Shown piece by piece: positions 25,052 to 32,435 of a DNA stretch of 64,000 bases; positions within the stretch are counted from its first letter, which is position 1, and each line of letters starts with the position of its first letter. The notes under the pieces are model-generated. The model saw only the letters and a list, made by a program, of their open reading frames with translations, was not told the DNA's origin and did no database searches. The position numbers and the translations under genes are program-made. The stretch is from Lacinutrix sp. C3R15 (GTDB lineage Bacteria; Bacteroidota; Bacteroidia; Flavobacteriales; Flavobacteriaceae). The stretch lies in NCBI RefSeq assembly GCF_018860825.1, contig NZ_JAHKPZ010000004.1:434001-498000 (forward strand). The letters run 5' to 3'.

Positions 25052-27364
25052 CTATTCCTCTTCTACTTCTGCCTCTGCAATAATAGTAGCAGGTTCTATA
25101 CTGCTATCATGAGCACCATGGTATTCTTCTAGTAAATTCATAGTAGCGTTCAGTAAGTCTTTTGTTTCTAATAACAACCCAAAGTATAAGGTTGTGTTTT
25201 TAGGGCTAGACTCTTCGGTACGTGTGCGCGAAACTTGTGCTTGTATTTTTTGTTTTACTAAATTGTATACTTCTGTTTTATCATTTAAAATAGCTCCAAT
25301 TTTTTCAAAAGAACCAGAATCAAAAGCATCTTGAATATCGTTAAATAAAACTTCCACTTTATCATCTACTTGCTTTAACTCTTTAATTTGATTAAATTTT
25401 AACTTCTTATGGTTATTGTTAATATGCTTATGGCTTACTTTAGATATGTATTCTAAAGACTGTGTCATGTCTTGTAAGTATCCTAAAATGTTTATGTAAA
25501 AGTTACTAGCACCAACACTAGATTCGTCTAGGTTTTTTATGAAATAGAAAATATGATCACGTAACTCATCAATTTCTTCAGACAGTTTAATAACTTGTTT
25601 TTTATTCTTTTTTAGTAATGCTAAATCTTGTTTTGCAAGCCCTTTAACAGCATTGGTATATATTCTGTTTCCGCGTTTTACTACACTTGCAATATTGCTT
25701 GCACTTTCGTGTATAACACCTTGTACAGAACTGCTTTCGGCTTTTGTTAAGCTATCTTCAGCTTTTACTTCTTTATTTTTTTTGTTGTGTGCTATATAGT
25801 TTCTTAATAATAAACCAAAAGCAGCTACAAGAAGTATAGGGAACATTACTTGCAGGTTAAGGTTTAATAAATACGCAACTAAAGCAGCTGCAAGAAATGC
25901 ACTAAAAGCAGTAAAGAACCAACCTCCAATTACATTAAGAACACCAGCAACTCTGTATACAGCACTTTCTGCTCCCCAGGCTCTATCTGCTAAAGAGGTA
26001 CCCATAGCAACCATAAATGTTACATAGGTTGTAGATAGTGGTAGTTTATAGGAGGTTGCTAATGAAATTAATACTGCAGCAACCATTAAGTTAACAGCAG
26101 CACGAACCATGTCAAAAGCAGGTAACTCATGTACTTTGTCTTTAGATATTTTTATTACAGGAGCTTCAAATTGTTTTTCAATTTTTACTTGCCAAGTTTC
26201 TGGTAAGATATACGATGACATTTGAGACATTCCCATAGCAACTCTAACAAATCCACGAGATAAAAAGTTTGGTTGAAAACGTTCTTTGGTTGCGCTTTGG
26301 CTAGATAAATCTAAAGAAGTTTTTACTACTTTTTTAGCTTTAGTTGAAAACCATAAAGTTAATACCATGATCATTCCTGCTATAAATAGTAACAAGTTGT
26401 TTGTTGGTACTTTTTCTGCCAATACATCCATCGGAAAATTATTTGCAGCCAAACCAGAAGCTGTCCATTCTGTAAAGGCATTATATGCTGCAATTGGTAC
26501 ACCAATAAAGTTTACTAAATCGTTTCCTGCAAAAGCCAAGGCTAAAGCAAAAGTACCAACAACAATAATTAGTTTGTAAATATTAGCTTTTAAAAAGCTT
26601 ATAAAAGCAAAAGATAATAAAGACCAAACTACAGAACTTACAATTATGATAGAGAATACTTGATGCTCTAAAAAGTCTTTCATGGTATCACCACCCAAAA
26701 GATCAAAAGGTTGACTGGCATACGATGTGCCTTTTAAACCCTTCATAAAAATAAAATACGTAATTGCTGTAAGTGCAAGACCGCCAAATAGTGCACCAAC
26801 CCATTTTGCTTTCTTTTCAAAATTATAAGACAATAATAATCTAGTAAACCATTGTATTAACGCACCTATAGAGAATGCGACTACTACAGAGAGGAGAATA
26901 CCAAATATAATTTGTGATGCTTTAGAGGTGTTTATATAATTAACAACATCAGTAAAAGTTCCTCCATCGTTACCAATTTTAATTAAAGCCATGGCAACAG
27001 CAGCTCCTAGTAATTCAAATACAATAGATACTGTAGTTGAGGTTGGCATACCAATGGTGTTAAAGAAATCTAATAAAAGAATATCTGTTATCATTACTGC
27101 CATGAAAATAATCATGATTTCATTAAACATAAATTCTCCAGGATTAAAAATTCCTTTACGTGCAACCTCCATCATTCCGCTAGAAAAAACAGCTCCAACA
27201 GCTACACCTATACTTGCAACTATCATGATAGTTTTAAAGGAAATAGCTTTAGATCCTATGGCAGAATTTAAAAAGTTTACTGCATCATTACTTACTCCTA
27301 CTACTAAATCGGCGATAGCCAATATAGCTAAAGCAATTATCATATATAAGTATATATTATCCAT
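25052..27364 (-). CDS. Inorganic phosphate transporter (PiT family) with C-terminal PhoU-like region
   Basis: A 770-residue inner-membrane phosphate permease. The N-terminal PiT repeat carries VGVSNDAVNFLNSAIGS at about 22-38 and GMPTSTTVSIVFELLGAA at about 106-123; the second repeat carries FAGNDLVNFIGVPIAAY and KLPLSTTYVTFMVAMGTSLA. After about residue 545 the protein is soluble and helical (SVVKRGNRIYTNAVKGL, LSEEIDELRDHIF, YLQDMTQSLEYISK), resembling DUF47/PhoU regulators often encoded beside pit genes, here fused. An 11-bp-spaced repeat pair lies upstream (27412-27429). The porin gene lies upstream on the same strand, 70 bases away. Confidence 0.93.
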   Translation of the reverse strand: MDNIYLYMIIALAILAIADLVVGVSNDAVNFLNSAIGSKAISFKTIMIVASIGVAVGAVFSSGMMEVARKGIFNPGEFMFNEIMIIFMAVMITDILLLDFFNTIGMPTSTTVSIVFELLGAAVAMALIKIGNDGGTFTDVVNYINTSKASQIIFGILLSVVVAFSIGALIQWFTRLLLSYNFEKKAKWVGALFGGLALTAITYFIFMKGLKGTSYASQPFDLLGGDTMKDFLEHQVFSIIIVSSVVWSLLSFAFISFLKANIYKLIIVVGTFALALAFAGNDLVNFIGVPIAAYNAFTEWTASGLAANNFPMDVLAEKVPTNNLLLFIAGMIMVLTLWFSTKAKKVVKTSLDLSSQSATKERFQPNFLSRGFVRVAMGMSQMSSYILPETWQVKIEKQFEAPVIKISKDKVHELPAFDMVRAAVNLMVAAVLISLATSYKLPLSTTYVTFMVAMGTSLADRAWGAESAVYRVAGVLNVIGGWFFTAFSAFLAAALVAYLLNLNLQVMFPILLVAAFGLLLRNYIAHNKKNKEVKAEDSLTKAESSSVQGVIHESASNIASVVKRGNRIYTNAVKGLAKQDLALLKKNKKQVIKLSEEIDELRDHIFYFIKNLDESSVGASNFYINILGYLQDMTQSLEYISKVSHKHINNNHKKLKFNQIKELKQVDDKVEVLFNDIQDAFDSGSFEKIGAILNDKTEVYNLVKQKIQAQVSRTRTEESSPKNTTLYFGLLLETKDLLNATMNLLEEYHGAHDSSIEPATIIAEAEVEEE

Positions 27365-27411
27365 AATTTAAGTTAAAAATGTTTGCAAATATCTTTAGTG
27401 TTCTTGACTAA

Positions 27412-27429
27412 TATGTTACGTAATTGTTA
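27412..27429 (-). promoter_or_regulatory. Pho-box-like repeat pair upstream of the Pit gene
   Basis: Plus-strand heptamers TATGTTA (27412-27418) and ATTGTTA (27423-27429), period 11 bp. On the coding strand they read TAACAAT and TAACATA. Lies in the porin-pit gap, about 48 bases before the pit start; a near-consensus −7 (GATATTTG on the minus strand, 27386-27393) is between. Confidence 0.45.
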
Positions 27430-27434
27430 TGTTT

Positions 27435-28619
27435 TTAAAAATGAATTTCAAATTGTAATCTATACATAAGTTCATTGTTGCTATTGGTTGTTTCTAAGTG
27501 GCTAATGTCAGATTGTACCTTTAGTTTATGACCCACTATATATTTGGAAACACCTATAGTATATTGATTTTCATTTTGGTTTTCAATACGTTTATTCCAA
27601 TCTATATTGGTATACCTTCCTGAAATTTCCCAATTTTTTTTAAATAAGTATCCTGCTTGTAAATTTAAGGCATTACCTATTTGTACGGCTTTAATTTCAT
27701 TATCTTCATTGGTGTAAAATACATCATCGGCGTTTCTGTTAGCATATTCTGCCATAAAAGAAACCCCTTTGTATTTAAACATGGCATCTATAAATAAAGT
27801 AGATATGTTTGTTTCATGAAAATCACCATTTTCATTAATCATATAATCCCCTTGATTGCTTCTTGTTTTTACAGCGTTATTATTGTAATCATAAGTAACA
27901 CCTATAGCTAGTTTTGATGTTGCTTCACGTTGTAAAGAACTACCAACATAATCTCCATTGCCAGAAAAGTTTCCAAAAGGTAAAAACTCTATACGTGTTG
28001 TGTATTGATGGCCTCCAATATTTCCAGAAGTAATATTTCTACCTTCTCCTTGTGAAATAGCAAATGCTTCTTTTATAATAAAGGTGTCTGAAATATTAAA
28101 ATGATGTCTTAATTGAATTCCTAAATCACGATCTATATTAAACCTTCTGTTTAATAAAGAGCGATCTACAAGTTGCATGTTGGCTGATGAAATTATACGC
28201 TCTCTATTTCCAGGTAGTTTTGTTTGCCCAAACCAAAGCACAAAGTTTTTGTGAAAATTCCATTTTATTACTGCGTCAAGAATATATCTTGGTGCATTAC
28301 TAGTATATTCTGAAGCTCCAGCAATATCTCTATTAGAAGCACCCAGTTCTATTTTATATTTTAATTTAGGAGTTAGTGCAAAACCATCAAACTTGAATCT
28401 GGCACGACGCACTAAAAAGTTAGATTCGTTAGCTTCACCTTCTTGCCAACTAGACATTGCAAGAAACTGCATTCTAGCTCCAATCTTCATGGTAAAGGTG
28501 CTATCTTTTCCTATAAGATTAAATAAACCTTGTCCAAATTTAGAAGCTTGGTTTTCTTGTGCACGTAGTGAGTTAATTGCAAGTAGAGAAATTGCAATTA
28601 ATAAATACCTGATATTCAT
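27435..28619 (-). CDS. Phosphate-selective porin OprO/OprP family protein
   Basis: A 394-residue outer-membrane beta-barrel with signal peptide MNIRYLLIAISLLAINSLRA. Family features are the N-terminal TMKIGARMQFLAM strand, the LVRRARFKFDGFALTPKLKYKIELG block at about 67-92, repeated amphipathic strands, and a terminal aromatic residue in YRLQFEIHF for barrel assembly. OprO/P porins pass phosphate or polyphosphate in Pseudomonas; selectivity here is inferred from family and from the adjacent Pit transporter on the same strand. Pho-box-like repeats lie 43 bases upstream of the start and farther upstream, so induction by phosphate starvation is likely. Confidence 0.9.
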   Translation of the reverse strand: MNIRYLLIAISLLAINSLRAQENQASKFGQGLFNLIGKDSTFTMKIGARMQFLAMSSWQEGEANESNFLVRRARFKFDGFALTPKLKYKIELGASNRDIAGASEYTSNAPRYILDAVIKWNFHKNFVLWFGQTKLPGNRERIISSANMQLVDRSLLNRRFNIDRDLGIQLRHHFNISDTFIIKEAFAISQGEGRNITSGNIGGHQYTTRIEFLPFGNFSGNGDYVGSSLQREATSKLAIGVTYDYNNNAVKTRSNQGDYMINENGDFHETNISTLFIDAMFKYKGVSFMAEYANRNADDVFYTNEDNEIKAVQIGNALNLQAGYLFKKNWEISGRYTNIDWNKRIENQNENQYTIGVSKYIVGHKLKVQSDISHLETTNSNNELMYRLQFEIHF

Positions 28620-28661
28620 TAAGTTACTTATTAGTTTTTGTCACTGCAAAGAACCAATATT

Positions 28662-28679
28662 AATGTTAACTAAATGTTT
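28662..28679 (-). promoter_or_regulatory. Pho-box-like repeat pair proximal to the porin gene
   Basis: AATGTTA (28662-28668) and AATGTTT (28673-28679) on the plus strand, 11 bp apart; TAACATT and AAACATT on the porin coding strand. Seven bases further toward the porin is GTTCTTTGCA (28645-28654, minus strand), which keeps the TTTG half of the −7 element. Confidence 0.55.
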
Positions 28680-28708
28680 CTAAATCATTAAATTTTACAA
28701 ACAAAACA

Positions 28709-28732
28709 AGGCTGCTTTGGCCAAAGCAGCCT
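28709..28732. repeat. 24-base perfect palindrome
   Basis: The half AGGCTGCTTTGG is followed directly by its reverse complement. Stem-loop possible with GGCC at the tip. In minus-strand direction it is followed by TTGTTTTGTTTG, a T-rich but interrupted tail, so it might be a weak terminator or an mRNA-stabilising hairpin; it could also be a protein-binding operator. Confidence 0.6.
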
Positions 28733-28834
28733 ATAGAATTCATGATAATATAGTCGACAAAAACTAATGTATTATATGAAGTACTTTTGTGGTATTTTAA
28801 AATACAATCAAATATCTATCTTATAAGTAAGGTT

Positions 28835-28852
28835 AATATTAAGTCAATATTA
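28835..28852 (-). promoter_or_regulatory. Pho-box-like repeat pair (central)
   Basis: AATATTA at 28835-28841 and 28846-28852, identical copies 11 bp apart. Weaker match to the heptamer because T replaces the G; AT-rich, so chance is possible. Confidence 0.35.
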
Positions 28853-28920
28853 AGGAATTATTAATATAATAACTTGGTTTTTAAAATGTAACAAGATGTA
28901 AATCAGTTGAATAAAGCCTC

Positions 28921-28960
28921 AATGTTAATTTAATGTTACCAAATAGTTTCATAATTGTAA
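28921..28960. promoter_or_regulatory. Four-copy 11-bp-period repeat upstream of the YwqK-like gene
   Basis: Heptamers AATGTTA (28921), AATGTTA (28932), ATAGTTT (28943) and ATTGTAA (28954), all exactly 11 bp apart on the plus strand. The last copy ends nine bases before a consensus −7 element (28970-28977), the position where activator sites replace a −33 element. The same array could act on the divergent porin gene. Confidence 0.55.
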
Positions 28961-28969
28961 AAAAATATC

Positions 28970-28977
28970 TATATTTG
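28970..28977 (+). promoter_or_regulatory. −7 promoter element of the YwqK-like gene
   Basis: TATATTTG, exact match to TAnnTTTG, 32 bases before the start codon. No TTG at −33; instead the repeat array sits there, as expected for an activator-dependent promoter. Confidence 0.6.
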
Positions 28978-29009
28978 TTACAGAATCATTAATTAAATAC
29001 AAATACGAA

Positions 29010-29366
29010 ATGAAAAAAATATTATCTATAGCAATCTTATTATTTACAATGGTAACTTTTGCACAAAACGAAAAAAGTATAAAATTTAACGAAGACACAA
29101 ACTTGTTTGAAGCAACATACTTTCACGATAATGGAACGGTAAGTCAAACAGGGTTTTTTAATAAAGAAGGTAAACTTCAAGGAGAATGGTTAAGTTTTGA
29201 CTTAGAAGGAGTAAAAACAGTTTCTGCTAAATACGACAATGGAGTAAAGGTGGGGAAATGGTTTTTCTGGAATGATAACAAGTTAAAAGAAGTAGATTAT
29301 ACCAATAATTTAATAACTGGTGTAAATGAGTGGTCAAACAAATCTACCTTAGCTATTAGAGAATAG
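29010..29366 (+). CDS. Small secreted YwqK/MORN-like protein
   Basis: A 118-residue protein with signal peptide MKKILSIAILLFTMVTFAQ. The mature part contains repeats of the form GxxxxxGxWxxxxxxG (NKEGKLQGEWLSFDLEGVK and DNGVKVGKWFFWNDNKLKE), typical of the MORN-like repeats in proteins labelled toxin-antitoxin YwqK antitoxin. That label is not evidence of a toxin system: there is no toxin gene here and the protein is exported. In flavobacterial databases similar proteins also carry the misleading name nicotinic acid mononucleotide adenylyltransferase, from memory. Its promoter carries a Pho-box-like array, so a role under phosphate limitation is inferred. Confidence 0.8.
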   Translation: MKKILSIAILLFTMVTFAQNEKSIKFNEDTNLFEATYFHDNGTVSQTGFFNKEGKLQGEWLSFDLEGVKTVSAKYDNGVKVGKWFFWNDNKLKEVDYTNNLITGVNEWSNKSTLAIRE

Positions 29367-29386
29367 TAAGTTATAAAGCATATAAT

Positions 29387-29422
29387 AAAAAAAGCATCCT
29401 TAATTTAAGGATGCTTTTTTTT
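29387..29422. terminator. Bidirectional intrinsic terminator
   Basis: Near-perfect inverted repeat GCATCCTTAA / TTAAGGATGC (29394-29414) with A-run left and T-run right, between the convergent YwqK-like gene and the TonB receptor gene. Confidence 0.9.
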
Positions 29423-29441
29423 GTTTTATTTAAAACAGTAT

Positions 29442-32294
29442 TTAGAATTTATAAGAATAGCCCAAAGAAATTTCTGTTCCAGGAGAACGTAATTTAAATA
29501 TTTGGTCGTTAGCATTATAAGATTCATAAACACTCTCTCTATCAGATCCTAAAATGTTTGATATTTTAAAATCTATAGCAGAGTTTTTGTTTTCACCAAA
29601 TGCCTTGTTAAGTGTAAAGTTTAAACTATGAAAAGGCTTAGTGTATACGTCTGGTACAAATCCGTTACCTACTACTTCTAAAGTTTTACCTTGTACATTG
29701 TAGTAAATACCAGTTCTAAACCCATTGTCATCATTACCATAATCAAAACCTGCATTTAATAAAAATGGAGATTGTCCTTGCATTTGTCTGGTGTCTTCAA
29801 TGTTTTCACCAACTCTTGCGTTAGTTAATCTTAGGTTATATTCCTGATCTGTCATTTTTAACTCAGAGTTTATAACAGATACATTGGCATTAAAACGTAA
29901 GTTTTCTAGAGAATTAGCAATAAAACCTAAAGCTTGTCTAAGTTCAATTTCGGCTCCTATTACTTGTGCATTACCAGTATTGGTAACCGTCATTTGGTTA
30001 GACGCTTGTGGGAAAGATACTAGCTCAATAGGGTCTTTAAAGTCTTTGTAGAAACCACTTAAAGCAATCATTTGTCCTTTTTCTCTAAATACTTCGTAAC
30101 GTAAATCAAAGTTGTTTATGTAAGATGGTTTTACATTATCAAATGTATTATTATCTAGACCACCAATAAAAAAACGGTTGGTAGTTGGATCATAAATTTG
30201 TGCTGTAGATGCTTCTTTAAATGAAGGTCTTGCAGTGGTACGTGAATAAGAACCTCTAATGTTTGTTCTGTCAGAAACAGCAAAGATTAAGTTAGCAGAA
30301 GGGAAAAAATCAAATTTATCTATTGTGTTTTTTCCAATTACAGCACCTTCATTGGTTACTCCTGTGTAGTACAAATCAAATTTTTCTGTTCGTAAACCAA
30401 CAATAGCTTTTAACTTTTCGGCAGGATTAAACTCATTAGAAATATACATAGATCCTACATTGTATTCTCCTTCGTAGGCGTTTTGTGCATCAAATGCATT
30501 GTTAGAGTCTAAGAAAGTACCAGACTGTGTTTCTGTTGTCCAAATGTTTTCTTGTGCTAAAAGATTATTTACATCTCCGTTAGCAACGATAGGAGAGGTT
30601 ACATCAAATAAATATTGGTCTGTACTAAAATCACGATATTTAAAAGTATAACCACCACCAACTTTTAATTTAGCAGGTCTGTTAAATAATTCGTATTTCT
30701 TGCTTAGGTTTACGTTTCCTACCCAACTTTCTTCAGATAATGTTCTCCAAACTCTTAATGGGCTTCCTACAGAACTTGCATCAATTTCGTATTGTGTAGT
30801 GCCTTGGTTTTCTACAATTCTTAAAGGTGTTGTTCTGTGATCTTTGTCTAAAACTCTAGAAAAAGATGGAGAAAATACCCAGTCTAATTTAATGTCAGAA
30901 TTAGCGTCTAAAGAATGGTCTCCAGAAATTGCAAAATTTGTAATAGAACGCTCTGTGTATAAAAGTACATCATTGGTACCGTTTAATAATCCAGAACCAA
31001 CTCCAGCTTCACTAATTAATAAGTCGTAATTTCCAGCTGTAGACTCTCCATTTTGAATATGTAAAGCGGTTAATTTATATTTAGAATTATCTGTTTTATA
31101 GGCTAAACCAATTAATCCGTTTAATAAAATTTCATTTTGTCCGTAAGACCCTTCAACAGTACGGTTTATAGCTAATTCGTTATTTAAATTACCATTAGAG
31201 TTGTCACGAGTGTATGAACCATCTTTAGTTTCTTCATAAAAAGTTGTTTTGTTTTTATAAGAAAGTGAAGCTTGATACCCTAATTTGTTACTGTCTCCTA
31301 CTTCGTATTGGTTACCTAGGGTAAAGCCAAAGTCATAATTTAACCCACTTTTTTCTACGTCTGCTCCTAATTGAGAATCAAAACTGCTAGTTAAAGTAGT
31401 AAGAAGTTGTTTGTTTTCGAATGTTCCAGGAATTGACTGGTATCTGTTAATAGGTCTATTACGTGCTCCGTTGTCATAACCTAAAAAGTCTGAATTGCTT
31501 CCATCATAGCTTAGGTAATTATCTTTTAAGTGCATGTTTGGATTAAAAGACATACCTACAGATACAGAGTATTCTTCTTTTGTAGGGAAATCTTTAGTAA
31601 CAATATTTACAATACCACCAGTAAAATCTGCAGGATATTCTGCAGCAGCAGACTTAACTACAATAACGTTATCAATAATATTTGTTGGAAAAATATCCAT
31701 TGGTATGGTATTTCTATCAGGATCTAAACCAGGAATGTCTACACCATTTAATATAGATTTTGTGTAACGGTCACCAAGACCACGAACATACACATATTTA
31801 CCTCCTTCTACAGAAACTCCAGGCACACTTTTAACAGCAGAAGCTATGTTGCTAGCACCTGTTTTCTTGATAGTTTGAGCAGAAAGACCGTCTAATAAAT
31901 TTGCCGATTTTTTTTGAAAATTTAAAACAGCATTCTCCGTGTTTCTTTTTACAGATGTTGATACTACTACTGTTTCTAAAGTGTTAGCAGATAAAGTAAC
32001 ATCTAGAGTTATAATTTCTCCAGACTTAATAACTACATCTGTAATTTCTTGTGAGTTATAACCAACAAAAGAAAAGATTAAAGTATGTGTCCCTTCATCT
32101 AAATCAATATTATACTTACCATCAAAATCAGAAGCAGTACCAGTAGTTGTTCCTTTAACTAAAATATTTGCAAACGCAAGTGGTTCAGTAAAATCACCAT
32201 CAATTACAGTACCAACAACTTTACCTGATTGCGAAAATGCTACGCAGGAGATAAATAGAATTAGTATGTTGATAAGATATTTTGAGTTTTTCAT
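29442..32294 (-). CDS. TonB-dependent receptor, RGLGDRY type
   Basis: A 950-residue outer-membrane receptor. A signal peptide (about 1-21) is followed by a CarboxypepD-reg-like domain (about 24-110, GKVVGTVIDGDFTEPLAFANILVKG-type start), a plug domain with VPGVSVEGGKYVYVRGLGDRYTK and LDPDRNTIPMDIFP, and a 22-strand barrel ending in LGYSYKF with a terminal phenylalanine. It imports an unknown ligand using TonB energy. It follows a beta-helix lipoprotein gene on the same strand, with a hairpin in the 141-base gap. The upstream 11-bp repeat array and the Pit/porin neighbourhood suggest uptake of a phosphorus compound. Confidence 0.92.
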   Translation of the reverse strand: MKNSKYLINILILFISCVAFSQSGKVVGTVIDGDFTEPLAFANILVKGTTTGTASDFDGKYNIDLDEGTHTLIFSFVGYNSQEITDVVIKSGEIITLDVTLSANTLETVVVSTSVKRNTENAVLNFQKKSANLLDGLSAQTIKKTGASNIASAVKSVPGVSVEGGKYVYVRGLGDRYTKSILNGVDIPGLDPDRNTIPMDIFPTNIIDNVIVVKSAAAEYPADFTGGIVNIVTKDFPTKEEYSVSVGMSFNPNMHLKDNYLSYDGSNSDFLGYDNGARNRPINRYQSIPGTFENKQLLTTLTSSFDSQLGADVEKSGLNYDFGFTLGNQYEVGDSNKLGYQASLSYKNKTTFYEETKDGSYTRDNSNGNLNNELAINRTVEGSYGQNEILLNGLIGLAYKTDNSKYKLTALHIQNGESTAGNYDLLISEAGVGSGLLNGTNDVLLYTERSITNFAISGDHSLDANSDIKLDWVFSPSFSRVLDKDHRTTPLRIVENQGTTQYEIDASSVGSPLRVWRTLSEESWVGNVNLSKKYELFNRPAKLKVGGGYTFKYRDFSTDQYLFDVTSPIVANGDVNNLLAQENIWTTETQSGTFLDSNNAFDAQNAYEGEYNVGSMYISNEFNPAEKLKAIVGLRTEKFDLYYTGVTNEGAVIGKNTIDKFDFFPSANLIFAVSDRTNIRGSYSRTTARPSFKEASTAQIYDPTTNRFFIGGLDNNTFDNVKPSYINNFDLRYEVFREKGQMIALSGFYKDFKDPIELVSFPQASNQMTVTNTGNAQVIGAEIELRQALGFIANSLENLRFNANVSVINSELKMTDQEYNLRLTNARVGENIEDTRQMQGQSPFLLNAGFDYGNDDNGFRTGIYYNVQGKTLEVVGNGFVPDVYTKPFHSLNFTLNKAFGENKNSAIDFKISNILGSDRESVYESYNANDQIFKLRSPGTEISLGYSYKF

Positions 32295-32306
32295 TTTTGT
32301 TTTCTA

Positions 32307-32338
32307 TAAAAGCAACTGCTCAAAAAAGAGCAGTTGCT
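32307..32338 (-). terminator. Hairpin between the beta-helix lipoprotein and TonB receptor genes
   Basis: Perfect 11-bp stem AGCAACTGCTC (32311-32321) / GAGCAGTTGCT (32328-32338), A6 loop on the plus strand, followed on the minus strand by only TTTTATAG. It is a strong hairpin with a short T tail: likely a partial terminator or a stabiliser of the upstream mRNA, which would set different levels for the two proteins. Confidence 0.65.
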
Positions 32339-32435
32339 AGATTTGTGTTTTTAATTAATTAAAACAATGTTTATTAAGATGAACAACTATTATTTTAAAG
32401 CTTATAGTCATTACCAATAAATACTTTGGTATTGA

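Larger units (their letters stand above)
28620..29009. other. Divergent regulatory region between porin and YwqK-like gene
   Basis: 390 bases with no protein gene. It contains three groups of heptamer repeats with 11-bp period (28662-28679, 28835-28852, 28921-28960), a 24-base perfect palindrome (28709-28732) and a −7 element (28970-28977) for the plus-strand gene. Confidence 0.65.

Noticed and set aside
29010-29366. Toxin-antitoxin system antitoxin
   Set aside because: The YwqK label is a repeat-family name; the protein is exported and no toxin gene is adjacent.
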